Positions 1 through 13,000 of a stretch of DNA of 64,000 nt are shown here, in pieces. The translations under genes were made by a program, and so were the position numbers. A model generated the notes under the pieces. The model saw only the letters and a list, made by a program, of their open reading frames with translations. It did not search any database and was not told the DNA's origin. Position 1 is the stretch's first letter, and each line of letters begins with the position of its first letter. The stretch covers positions 6,724,501-6,788,500 of the forward strand of contig CM072336.1 of NCBI GenBank assembly GCA_036874045.1. The letters are read 5' to 3'. The DNA is from Cymodocea nodosa (taxonomy: Eukaryota > Streptophyta > Magnoliopsida > Alismatales > Cymodoceaceae).

Positions 1-1046
1 AGTAAGCTTCGATAAAATCTGTGTGATATCCTGTCACAACCTGAGCACAAGCCTACTAACAAAACTAGTCCATGACAAGTTTTCCATGTTGTTGTCCAAA
101 AGCAACCTTATCAATGATCTACTAACCCACTATTCTGAAGTAACTTCGAGTATATGACCCACAAGAACTGATCCAAATCTCTAAGTTGCAAGTAATACTA
201 GTAGGTCCAGTAGTACTTTATGCTTATGAGGACTTACCCAGTTCTAAGAGATCCAATATACTACCAAACATGTTTGAAGCATCTCAATCACCACAAACAC
301 ACTATTAGATATCACACACTCGCTGATTTAGTCACTCGATGCCATTGCCAAGATTTATACTACAAACATTGTGCATACAATTCTAGATGCAGTGCAGGAT
401 TCTAGTGTGATCCGTGTGAAATTTTTTTCCTTTTTCCATCATCTCCTTTCTTTTTATGTGATGCAGCAATATGATATCAATCCATATTTTTAGCTTGGCT
501 TGTTTTGTGTCCTTCAAGCACTCTAGGCTTGTTCTTGATGACAAAGTGAATACTCAAATACTGGGTACTATATAGGATATGACTCTAGTAATGACTGGGT
601 ACTATATAGGATATGACTAGTAATGATAACTTCAACTATATAGTGAAGTCTTGATTTAGAGGCAATGATTGGTTTTCTTGGGAACATATTATGTTGAAAA
701 TGGTAAATTATCATATTTTAAGAATAAAAATTATAAATACTATTTAATCATGAATGTATAATACTATTTTAAGGTAAATATTAATGCTGAAAGTCAATTA
801 TATCAGCTTAATAACGTGAAACAATTGAAAAGAAAGCGTTTTTCTAATATGAAAAATTTAAACAACATTGAATAGGCCAAGAAATAACATGATTTGTCAC
901 CAAGTGAAAAATTTGAATATCCGTTGCAAGAGAATCATGAAAGGGGCTAGCTTTTCCTATTCAATTTGACTTTGCAATGGGACAAAGGAAAACATGACAA
1001 TCTGGATACACGAGAAGCTCACACTAAGCAAAAAAATTGGACAAAC
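1..1046. other. RSH intron, no exon seen; short tandem repeat
   Basis: Downstream side of the last visible RSH exon. A unit of about 33 bp containing GGGTACTATATAGGATATGA occurs twice in tandem at about 560-625. The rest is AT-rich with no coding signal I could support. Confidence 0.5.
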
Positions 1047-4000
1047 CTCAATAACAGCAAAACAAAGATCTTCAAGCTCAGCTTTTAAGGCCCAGACTCC
1101 TAATCTAGAAGCAAGAGAGCACCACACAGCCAGTGTCTCCTCAGCAACAGCTTGAGCCTTGGGTAATGGCAGTGCATAGCTGAAACCAAATAGTATCAAC
1201 ACTCAACACCATCTATAGATCCAACAACCAAATAGGCCCAGTTTTATATGTTTTCAAACATCAACATTTGCTTTGAATATTCCAAATGCTTTGAGGATGC
1301 CCTCATAATTGCCATGCAGGTGATATAGTATCTCCATCCTATAGCATATACGGACAAATATAAAAGAATTTAAAGAGATTCAAAAGAAATCTATAAAGAA
1401 AAAAATCATACACTCCACATAGCTGTATACAAAAGGAACAACAATCAAGGAATCCTTGAATTCAAGAGGAATGTAAAAGATTAGTCAGGTCTGTCTCTGC
1501 TAGAAGTTTAACGGTTGCCTTTCTATTATTATTATAAACATGTAAAAACTGAATAAGGCATCTTAATACATGAAATAAAATTGTACAGTTCATGTGTATG
1601 AAAAACTACACACTCAATCCTACACCCACATATTATGACCAAGATTATTCTGACAAATACAAAGTTTCACTTAAAGATAATCAAAACCTTGGAGTCCATA
1701 CATTGTTCTCATGTTATGCAAACGATCAGCAAGTTTGACAAGAACGACTCGAGGATCATCCACCATGCCCAAGAGCATCACACGTAATTTATTTGCCTGA
1801 AAACACAATATAAGGAATCAAAACATACTTAAATTACATGGATGTGTCCATGGAACACATCTTTCCCACAATGGACTATAAAATTAAATAATTTTATCTT
1901 ATTACAAACTAAGGCCCTACAAACGAAATGAATCAAAATCATAAGTTTTTGGTCACATGTGTATCAAAGTTTACAATTGACATGTAAAAAAAATTATCAG
2001 CATTGCAGTGGCAGTTTTTAAAAGTTTATCAAAGTTTACAAATATATCAAAGTTCACAGTTAAAATCTATAAATTCATTATCAACAGCAAACCTTCCTGA
2101 TTTTACATTCTAAATAAAGAGCATATCTATGATCCACTGGGTTATAGTAATTTTTGATGGATACCAAAACTTCGATGTAGACCACCAATCTATGTAATAT
2201 ATTCAGTGTGGCTCACAGTTTTCCTCTTTCTGGCATTTACCCTCCCCTGCTCCCCATTGTCCTACATTGATGGGCCACCTAGATCCTTCAATCTCCATGC
2301 CCACACCCTTGTTGAGATCCTTACAAGAAACCCTTAACACAAGATTGAGCTCAAGATTTTCCACAGTAGAATACCCTTCCTCTCTTACCTCTTAGAATCT
2401 CCTCTTCCCTACTGCCTCCAATTTGGTAGCTGTTGTCCAATTCTTTTGGTAGACAAAGCCTCCTCCCTGCACTTCTGTCTTGTGGAATCTCATGATAGGC
2501 CTCCTAGGGAGAATGGACTCTTCGAGGTCCTGTGTGAAACCATTCAATTCATGCACTACATTCAAGCACCATCACTCTAAATTGATGTCAAGCTACTACC
2601 CTGCATGGGTTCGCAATATTATGTACCTTTATGATATCACAAAGGATGTTTTGCACATGAAGTCATTACCTTCTTTAACGTGTCATGGGAGAGCATACTT
2701 TGGAAATTACCAATTTTTTTGTTAACAAGGCAAAAATTGTCTCCAACATCATGTGGAGGGAAATGAGGCTAGGGAAACGTGCATATTCAAGGAGATGGTC
2801 ATTAGGTTTGGTTGGAATCCAGAGAATATGTCAGCCCATGATGTGTCTCTTGCTGTCAGCATTCATCATGTCATGAAGTCCAAGGGATGTCTTCCAGGTA
2901 CAAATTTCTTTGCCATTGCTCTTGATATTCTTCCCTAGCAAAAAAACTAAACCACTGTCATGGTCCTATGTGACACCATGGTTGGATTTGGTAGCCTTGC
3001 ACCTAACATAATCATGTACAAGGTTATATGGGATCACACTCCACAACGTTTGCTATGATTTCAACTTTGCATGATGGTTGTTCAATAAAAGGCCCTTCAA
3101 TAGGGTGTTCCTGACTTGATCACTTACAACACCATTTTCAAGTCTCAGACAAAGAACAAAAGGGTGTACAGGTCTGAGAAGTTCCTTACTGAAATGAGGA
3201 AGAATGAGTAGCCACAACCACTATCACATCAACTGCATAGATACCACTAGAATGTTCTTGGGCCAATTCAACCCTCAGATAACATTGAAGATGTGGAACT
3301 GCATTCCTCCATGGAGGACCACGTGCCATCCTCAAGGGACAAATGTGCAAATGGGCCTCTTGTTGGGCTACGAGATCATGGTAGGATGACAGAGGCAAGG
3401 GGACTTCTTGATGGCATGATTGGCATGGAAATTGAATTTCATTCAACAATGCTTGTTAAATTGAAAAGTAGTTTCCAGAAGATTAGGAACCTGGATCTAT
3501 ACGATCCTATTGAGAAGAGATTGAAAGGTCCTAGTATGTTACATGCAAAAGGGTTTAGTTTTTCTAGGTATGTGCCATCTCTAACTACTTGTTATGCTCT
3601 CATTTTCTTTATGTAGACCAGTGAGATAGCTACTAGACTTGATTTTTTGTATAATCCTAGCATGGGTATTCTTATTACAAGGTCATTGTAATTCTAGTAT
3701 AAGGCCTACAACCTGTTTCATACAGTTGACTACATTTAACAGTTTGTCTTAATGTGGTACTTTATATGTTTGATAGAATCAACTTCCTTTGTTGCACATT
3801 GTACTGATTGCATAAATGCTCTGCAATTTGCACATGGTAAGGCTGTCAATGATTTGGGAAGATTAGACAATTGGCTATACATTAGCTGGACCATGTTTTT
3901 TTAGGTGGATCAGCACTGTTTTTTATTGGATTAAAATAAAGAACCACATGCCACATGATAGAACCACTGTTTCTTTTCTTTGCTATACTTGTAAAAATTA

Positions 4001-7000
4001 TTTCTATGCAATGAAATATATGTTTTTGTAAGGATAATTTATTTATTACCATATTAGTAGTTTCCTTGCCGAACTGATAATTACATATCAATGCCAGAAA
4101 GTGACATTTATCCTTTTTGTTCTGCCACAGTGCTTTTCTTATTGTACTATCCTATATATATGTCTAATATATTGCTGCCAGTTTATAATAATAACACATT
4201 TTTATTTTCAACTAATATATTTTTTAGTAATTTTGTTTTCAGCAAACCAAAATGATATGTCAATATCCAATCACTAAATCAAGGGATTCATCATCCGATA
4301 AGTGCTAAGAAGGATTGTATCCTCTCTCTAATTTGGGAGATTTTTGTAAGTCCAATATTAACTAGAAATCAAAACTTTGGAGATATTTATGGAAGTTGGC
4401 AATCTTATTGTTCTAGAATTGTAGCATATCCAGAAATTTCTTGTTTGTATTTTTATTGGATTGTTTGATTTAGAACTTACATGATAAAAACTATTCATTG
4501 ACAAATTTGTGTTATTATTTTGCTTTAGGATAATGAACTTTATTGTAAGAGTATTATACTACAATATTTATTGTAAGTAAAACAAAATAGGCTTTCATCT
4601 CAATGAAGTGATTTCTAAAAATACAGTCTAAATTTCTTGTAATTGTCTATTCTAACAGTCTTTTTGCAAATACATATGTAACAAGAAAAGAAGTAAAAAT
4701 ATAGATTTGTTATTTGACATATATGTGAATACACAAAGGAATTTTTACTCAAGTTAAAAAATTATCAATCCTTTATTTATTTAAATAATTATATGTGACC
4801 AAGTTTTTAGCAATTGGCAAGATCTTTGTTTGGTATCAAGAAACTTCAAGCATATTTCATTTATCATAGAAGCTAATTTCAAGATAGGCATAGATGACAA
4901 TGTAATCTAGGCACTTAAGTATTCATAATGTTAAATTCTAGATTGAAAAAGAGAGTTCTTTTCTTGATACAAAGGTAGATTACATATATATAGAGAGAAT
5001 GATCCATATAAGAATCCATATACCCAATTACATAGGTTATAACATAACACTCCCCTTCAAGCTGGAGAATATATATCTATCATTTCTAGCTTGTTACAAG
5101 GCAATCAAAAGGCCTACAAGATAACACCTTAGTGAGAATATCTGCCCGTTCTTCAAAAGATGGAATATAAGGAATGTGGATAATCCCCTTTGTTACTAAA
5201 TCTCTAATATAGTGACAATTAATCTCTATGTGTTTGGTTCGTTCACAAAATGTCTCATGTTGTGTAATGCAAATCACTGCTCGGTTGTCACAGTGCATAA
5301 GAATAAGTTCTTCCATAGTCATCCCAAGTTCCCCTAGTAGTAATCAGAGTCATACCAACTCACAACTAGTGAGCTATATAAATTTGTATTTTGCTTCAGC
5401 ACTTGAACAAGACATCACATTTTGTTTCTTACTACATCACGCGACCAAATTTCCTCCTACATAGGTAAGATATCTAGAGTTAGATTTCCTGTCACATTTG
5501 TCCCTTGCAAAGTCAACATCAAAGAACGTTTCAATCTTCACGTGTCCATTTGCTTGATATAACAATTTCTTTCCTGGTGCCTCCTTGATGTAGGCTAGTA
5601 CTTTTTGAACCCCTATCCAATGTACCAATCGAGGCTGAGGCATGAACTGACTTAGCAGTCCCATAATATAAGAAATGTCGGGCCTAGTAACAGTGAGATA
5701 GATCAACTTCTCAATTAACTTTCTATAGCTATTTGGATCTGCCAACTCCTTAGAAGATGAATCCCAAAAAAGTGGGTTCTGTTTAATAGATATAGCTCCT
5801 GGTTTGCAACCCAATTCCTTGTCTCTACAAGCAAATCAAGAGTATATTTCCGTTGAGATAACATCATTCTTTTCTTGGAGTAAACAAATTCAATCCCAAG
5901 AAAATATCTTGATTTTCCCAGATCCTTTGTTTCAAAGATCTTGACAAGATGTTCTTTGATCCTAGTAATCTCTTCACTATTACTACCTGTAAATAAAATA
6001 TCATCAACATATATAGTTAGAACAGTATAGCCTCGATCAAAACTATGAATAAATACAGAGTGATCAATGGCGCATCTCCTAAATCCTCTAGCAACCAATA
6101 CTCCACTTAATTTGTCAAACCAAGCCTAGGGGCTTAGTTTCAGTCTGTAGATAACTTTTCTCAATCTGTAAATCAGCTGTCCTCCTTGGGTGACATACTC
6201 AGGAGATTGTGCTATGTGCACCTCTTCCACCAGATCACCACAGAGAAAGACATTTTTGATATCAAGTTGGTGAAGTTCCCACTGTTGGTTGATTACTATA
6301 GATAGAAGAACTTTGATAGAATTAAGACGGGCGACAGGTGAGAAAGTTTCAGCATAGTCAACCTTATATTCTTGTGTAAATCCCCATACCACTAACCATG
6401 TCTTGTGTCTTTCTACTAAGTCATTTGGTTTGTATTTCACTGTGAATACCCACTTGCAAGAAATAAGGTTTACATCAGCTAAACAAGGAACTAGCTCCCA
6501 TGTGCCACGTGACCATAGTACTTCCATTTCTTGATTCATGGCATGCTTCCATGTAGGACTTTGTAGAGTTTCCTGGTATGTCCCTGGTATATTCTCAGAC
6601 ATGACAGCTAAAGCAAAGATATGACAGGAAGGACTACGGTGGTCATAAGAAATAAAGTTAACAATGGAGTGTTGGGTGCAAGTGCGAGTACCTTTTCGGA
6701 GAACAATGTGAAGATCATCAGAGTCTATTGGAGGCTATTGAAGGTGGTTAGTAGAATAATCTACATCCAAGGAGATCTTTGGAGTAGCTATGGAATTAGC
6801 TTAGGGATGTTGTCTCCTATGATACACCTGTAGTGGTCTTTCCTCACTCAAGTTGTCATCCCCAAGAGTATCAAAGGACTTTAGACCACCATCCTCTTGG
6901 GAATCCTCAATCAAAAATCTCTCATTTTGACTGGCCAAAGTCAAACTAAGTAAGGGAGGATCAAAGTGACCAATATCTCCTAAAAATAAGGTTGATCTTC

Positions 7001-10000
7001 ATTAAAGGTAATATCAACAGATATATAGTAGTGTTTTGTGGGAGGATAGTAATACCTATAACCTTTCTGGATTCGAGAATACCCTACAAAAATACACTTA
7101 ATAGCACAAGCATTAAGTTTATCTCGATCAAGGCTAAAATCATGAACATAGATAGTGCACCTAAACACTCTAAGAGTGAGACCAAACAATTCTCTAGTAG
7201 GGAAAAGATGATGAATGAGAATTTCTCTCCTTAACGGAGAAGAAGACATCTTATTAATAAGATAGGTAGCAATCAGGACAATATCAGACCAAAGGTACTT
7301 TAGAACTTTCATGTGAAGAAGAAGAGTCCTAGTGATAATCAGAAGATGACGATGTTTCCTCTCGACCACCTCATTCTATTAAGAGGTGTGAGGGCATGTC
7401 GTCTGATGGATAATTCCTTAGGATGAACAGAAACTTTGAAATATATTACTAACAAATTCTAGTACATTATTAGTACAAAGACACTTAAGAGTAACAGAAA
7501 ATTGGATTTTTATTTCATTAACAAAGTTTTCAATAGAGGTTGCAATATTTTGTCTATCTTTCAGCAAATATACCTAGCAAACTTTCGAGAAATCATCCAC
7601 AAAAATAAGATAATAACGAAAACTATGTGATGAAGTAACACGACTACGATACCACATATCATAATGAACTAAGTCAAACATAGCACTACTCTTAGGAAGA
7701 GATACACGGGGATAGATTGACCGACTGTGTTTCCCTAGTTAACAAGATTCACATTCAAAATCCAATAAAGTAACCTAAGGCAACGCTTGCTGAAACTTGT
7801 GAGCTAAAGGATGTCCCAACCAATGATGCCAAAGGAAAGAAGACATAGCAGTAGATGACAATAGAGTTGCAAGCTCATGAGAAGGAGTATCACAGACAAG
7901 AACATGCTCTCCAGAACTTCTTTTATGGCCCAAACCAATTCTCTTCCTCGTCTGCAGATCTTGAAAGGTACAGTGAAATGGAAAGAAAATCACAAAACAA
8001 AACAATTAGATTGTAATGGAACTAATAGATAAAAGATTAATAGAGAGTTCAGGGACATATAAGGTGTTTTCAAGTTGGATATCAGGGGTGACATGGATTA
8101 TGCCATGTCCTAATATTTGACATGAATGTCCATCGATGATGGTGACACTATGTAGGTTTGTAATTTTTTGTAAGCGGGAAAAAAGGGTAAGACATCCTGT
8201 TATATGCTAAGATGCACCTGAGTCGACAATCTAAGGTTGAGCATCACTGATAGACATGGTAATACCAGAGGTGGAAGTCAGGAACACGATGGCCGAGGTG
8301 CTGAATCACTGTACTCACTTCAAGTTCTCATACTCTTGTTGAGTGATAGTCACAGTTGATGCCCAAGTCAACTTCTCGAACTTCTCCCAGCACTTCTCTA
8401 ATCTATGGTTTGTTTTCCCATAGTGAGAACAAGGAATTCTACATCTTCCAATCCTAGGATTGGAACGACTATCCTGTCTGTTCTAAGTGTTTCTGACAAC
8501 TAAAGTTGAGGTCTCCTATGTTTTTGCACCTGTCACATTGCTTGCTTTGGAGATGCATAAAACCCTAGCAAATGCAATTCCCAAATCTGGCGTAGTATCT
8601 CCTCCTAAAAGGTGCCCGTGGACCTGAGACACTAAGTTCGGTGGAAGGCCAACCAAGAAAACAATCACCTATAGATCATTCTGATACTTTTGTAATGTCA
8701 CAAGATCAGTAGTAGGCAGTTGAAAAATGTTCAGTTCCTCAAATAAGGACCTTATTGTCCCATAATATTCTTGCATTTATTTCCTCGACATCTTAAGAGT
8801 AAACATCTGCTCATAGATCTCATAAACTCTTAAAATAGTCATTTCCTCAGCATACATTTGCTTTAAAGTGTCTCATATAAGTTTTACAGGGTGAAACATC
8901 ATTACACCCTTAGCAACAAACGACTCCATATTATTTTCCAGCCAAGTAATAACAGCAGCATCGTCAGCAAACCAATCATTGTACGCACCATCCTTGACAT
9001 CTGAAGGCAATTGAGTGAGATGTCTACTCTTCCTTTGTGCTACTACAAATGTAAGAAAGCTCAATGATCACATGTAGTGGTTGAGCTCATTGAGCTTGAC
9101 TGTCATTTTAGATAGTTGTCGAATTGCTGTCTCTTTGAAAGCCATCAGAATCTATTGAGACAACTAACACCAATGGATTCAACAACTATTGTCTGTAACA
9201 CTAGTAGATTCAGCAGCCACCATCTGCACCAACCATCAACCTAGAGGCCTCCTTTCTTCACTATCCGTGGAGGAGGCCTAAGAAACCTACCTAAAAAATC
9301 ACACACCCACACATGGAACCATGGAATCTCATAGTTGCCATAGTCCTCGCATCACCCAAGATGACAGATGCACGATGAAAGTTGAATCTCGTAGCCTTTA
9401 GTCACCGATCTCGTGCAGTCACCAATCATGCAAGCCTAGCCACAGTCGCACGAAGGCCCTTAGTCGCATAGTTGCACACAATCGAAGACTCCAATGTCGT
9501 CGATCACCTTGCATCTAGGCAAACAGTCACATGGTTGCAGTTTACGTGACCTTCGATCGTCGAACCCAGTCACGCGCACGTGGTCACCGAACATCAATCG
9601 TTTGGTTGCCGATCACTGACAGCCCAACCTCTTGGTTGTCGATCACTCCTAGTTGCTATTGTTTGGTGGTTGGGATTCCTTGTTGCCCTAGCTCTGATAC
9701 CATGTTAAATTCTAGATTGAAAAAGAGAGTTCTTTTCTTGATACAAAGGTAGATTACATATATATAAGGAGAAAGTTCTATATAAGGATCTGCATACCCA
9801 ATTACATAAGATATAACATAAGGTTATAACATAACACATAACATATGAATAAAGAGATCCACTTACTGCTTTGTTAATTAATTTATACATTTTCTGAATA
9901 TAGATGTATAGCAGTAAAGTTTCTTTCCTAATTGCATGTTTGCAAAGAAGAACATTTGGAAGCTTTTTTTTTTGACATGAACAACATTGCTAAATTGACA

Positions 10001-13000
10001 TCGACACTTGATGATGTTGCATATATCAAGATCTCACAAGTCACAACAATGATAACTAGATGAGATCTTAGCTGTTAAGAGACCATCCTTCAAAGTAGAA
10101 CCTGTTTACCTTGTGCATCTTGGTGAATAATCTGTGGTACTAGGTGAATCAAAATATGATGTTGCAGTTGAAAAAGCTTTTCAAACCTTATTTTACTTGG
10201 ATGGAAGTAGACTTACATTAATTTGACTTAAAATTTTGAATGCTGATACCAAAAGAGCAAAGAAACATCTCAAACTTATTTTGTTATGTGCTCAAATTCT
10301 TGCAAATTTCATAGACAGAAATGGGATATCAAACAAGATAGTAAACAAATACAATTCCTTTGATACACAAATGTATATACATAAACTTTGTAATTGTAAT
10401 AAATAAAAGGCATTAACACTATAAAAAGATTCAGTTCAACATAACAATGAATAATTTATTCTTTTCAAAAATTATACACTTGCATTTTGAACAATATATC
10501 AATGGATGACTGTTAATTGAGGTAATATATTCAACAGTTTGTGCAACACACAGGTTCTTTGCTAGTTCAAAAAAATATGGTTGGCGAGATTTGAAACTAT
10601 AATTTTCCACTAGTAACTAACATTTAATAATTATTTCAATGTGGATGCCATTGAAATTTTCTTAAATAAAACTAAGAAAATTATTTGAAGAGCGAAAATA
10701 AAACATTTCAGTAAGAAGAAAAAATTTGATTATCTATAGAAGGAAAATCATATACACATGGGCAAGACATTGTATACAGAACATATGATATAGCTTTACA
10801 ATAAGAAAGTGTCTGGGTTGAGATAAATTATACTCTGAGTTTCAAACACATTTTATTATATGTTCCCAATGGCTTAAAAGTATTAATTACTTCAATATGA
10901 CAGCTTCATTATATTATACAATATGCAAGCAATCGTTTTGCAATAGATACGTATCAGATAGTGGTTAGATACATGTTGTAATAGAATGTTATTTTACTAT
11001 GTCCAGTAATAAAACCTGACTTTTTCCTGTAGAATCCATGCAAACAATCGACTCTGATATCTTTTTAAAACATCAGTAATTTATAGTATGTTAGCACATT
11101 CATGGTGCTATTATATTCAAGACCTCTTGTCCTTGATTTGCTTTTAAGAATGGATCTAGCAAAAATGGGCTATAAAGTATTTTTGTACCCTGGAAGTTTA
11201 CCTACCGAGTGAAATAAGAGTGTGGCAAGCAGATGACTCTTTTTTTTAAAAAACCTGTCAGTATGATTTACATTTAGAGGCTTGCACAAAACTTTAGTTT
11301 AAAAAATGACTACAAAATCTGAAATTTACAAGCAAGAAATGCAATTGCCAATTATGGTAGACATGGAAATGAAGGTCCACATCAACAGCATTCAATACTT
11401 ACATGTAACAACAATCACAAAGGACAAAGCAATAAAGATCAATCTAATTGTTCAGCATCACAGAAAAACTGCATAAGAGTACCTCTTCTGGGCTTAAAGC
11501 ATTCTGATTCACACTTTTCCTGCGGTGTCTTCGCAATAACTGCATGTTAAAATGAAGAATAATCAGTGTCCTACTTCACTGGATAAATCAAGGTTTGTAT
11601 GATAAGCCAGTTAGTAACAATAGGCTCACATTTAAAAAACAAACTCAAAATGACATCAAGCCTTGATAAGAATACTTTTTTTTTCTAAGCATTCAAGAAC
11701 ATAAATGAAGAGCCCAAACATAGCATTCTTCTCAAAATATCGAACATCATTGAGATTGGCTAATTTTATAAGTTGCAACAACCTAGATCCAATTGACTTA
11801 TATCAACTCTAGAATTAATAATTGGACTTAAAATACTTAAGTTGAAGTTAATATGATAGATGATTTTAGTCTTTATTTAGCCCACACTCTTCTCTACTCT
11901 AAGAAATGTCAATCTAAACATTGGGATATCACGATCCCCTCCCTTTGAATTCTAATGTCATCATGAAAGTCAATTATAACTAAATGATATTAAATTCCAA
12001 AAGCGACTCCACTCCATGAGTGTATACTTAGTTCTCACATTTCCAGTTGGTTTGTTCTTTAATTTTGTAACGTTGTACCCAAATGGTTCATACCAACCAC
12101 AAACCCAACAGCTAGACCTAAAATATTTAAGTTGAAATTAATATGGTAGTTGATAATAATCTTTATTTAGTTCATATCCATCTATACCCTAAGTAACTTG
12201 AGACTAAAGCTTAGGATGTTACAATTTCTTTTGAAGTTTAGAATGTCACAAATTTACATCAATGAAACTTCCCCAACAAAGGAATCTAGCATTGAATGAA
12301 AAGTGGTTTAATATATTTGAGTGGATACCTTACAGCAGGATTCTACTTTGAGATCTCCCAGCCTATCAACAGTGTGAAGTTTAAGTTACTTCCATCCACC
12401 AGGCATGGCAGGGACTCAAATGACTAGGATTTATTTAAGAATTTTTTTGACGAAGTATATATGTTAAGCCAATTTCTTTCCTTCATACTTGTTACTTTCT
12501 GCCTAAAATCCTCATAGATCATTATCATACCATTCAATCTCTTTATATCAATAAAAAAGAAATATTTCTAGTGTTTTACACTCTTAGTTATATAGATCTA
12601 ATCCTGTAGATGAATAACTTGAGGTAATTGAATCCCATAAATGTGTATCATATTCAATACAAGGACAAAATAATCTGATGAACAAAAACATTCATTTCAA
12701 ATTTTAAAATAACTAGATGCATGCAACAGCGTGATGAACAATTGGAAGGAAAAAGGTAACGGTAAACAATTTTTTAGCCTGTCAAACACTCAAGAAAAGA
12801 ACTATAAATTATTGTGTTACAAAACTATAAACAAACAATTACCAGAAGTGATTTTAACATCACACCATTTATATTCTCCAGTATTATCGAGTTGATAAAT
12901 TTAGCAAATCAGAATTAGGAAAAACTAAAGCCAAAAAATGCTAACCCACTGTCATGCAGACCTGATTGATGTAGCTTAGCTTTGAAACTCCAGCAACTAA

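Larger units (their letters stand above)
4929..9836 (-). mobile_element. Ty1/copia LTR retrotransposon, broken fossil
   Basis: Complete element outline of 4908 bp on the minus strand inside an RSH intron. The LTRs are short: 4929-5049 and 9703-9836, bounded by TG...CA. A perfect 5-bp target duplication CATAA flanks it (4924-4928 and 9837-9841). Next to the right LTR is a primer-binding site TGGTATCAGAGC (initiator-Met tRNA type); next to the left LTR is a purine tract TTGAAGGGGAG. Parts, in element order: gag-like stretch near 9.0-8.8 kb, GAG-pre-integrase (WHHWLGHP) near 7.8 kb, integrase near 7.4-7.0 kb, reverse transcriptase at 6.6-5.7 kb with YVDDILFTGSN, and RNase H near 5.3-5.1 kb with HCDNRAV. 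The order integrase before reverse transcriptase defines copia. The coding region is broken in several places. The LTRs are still clearly alike apart from a short length difference, so it is of moderate age. Confidence 0.93.
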
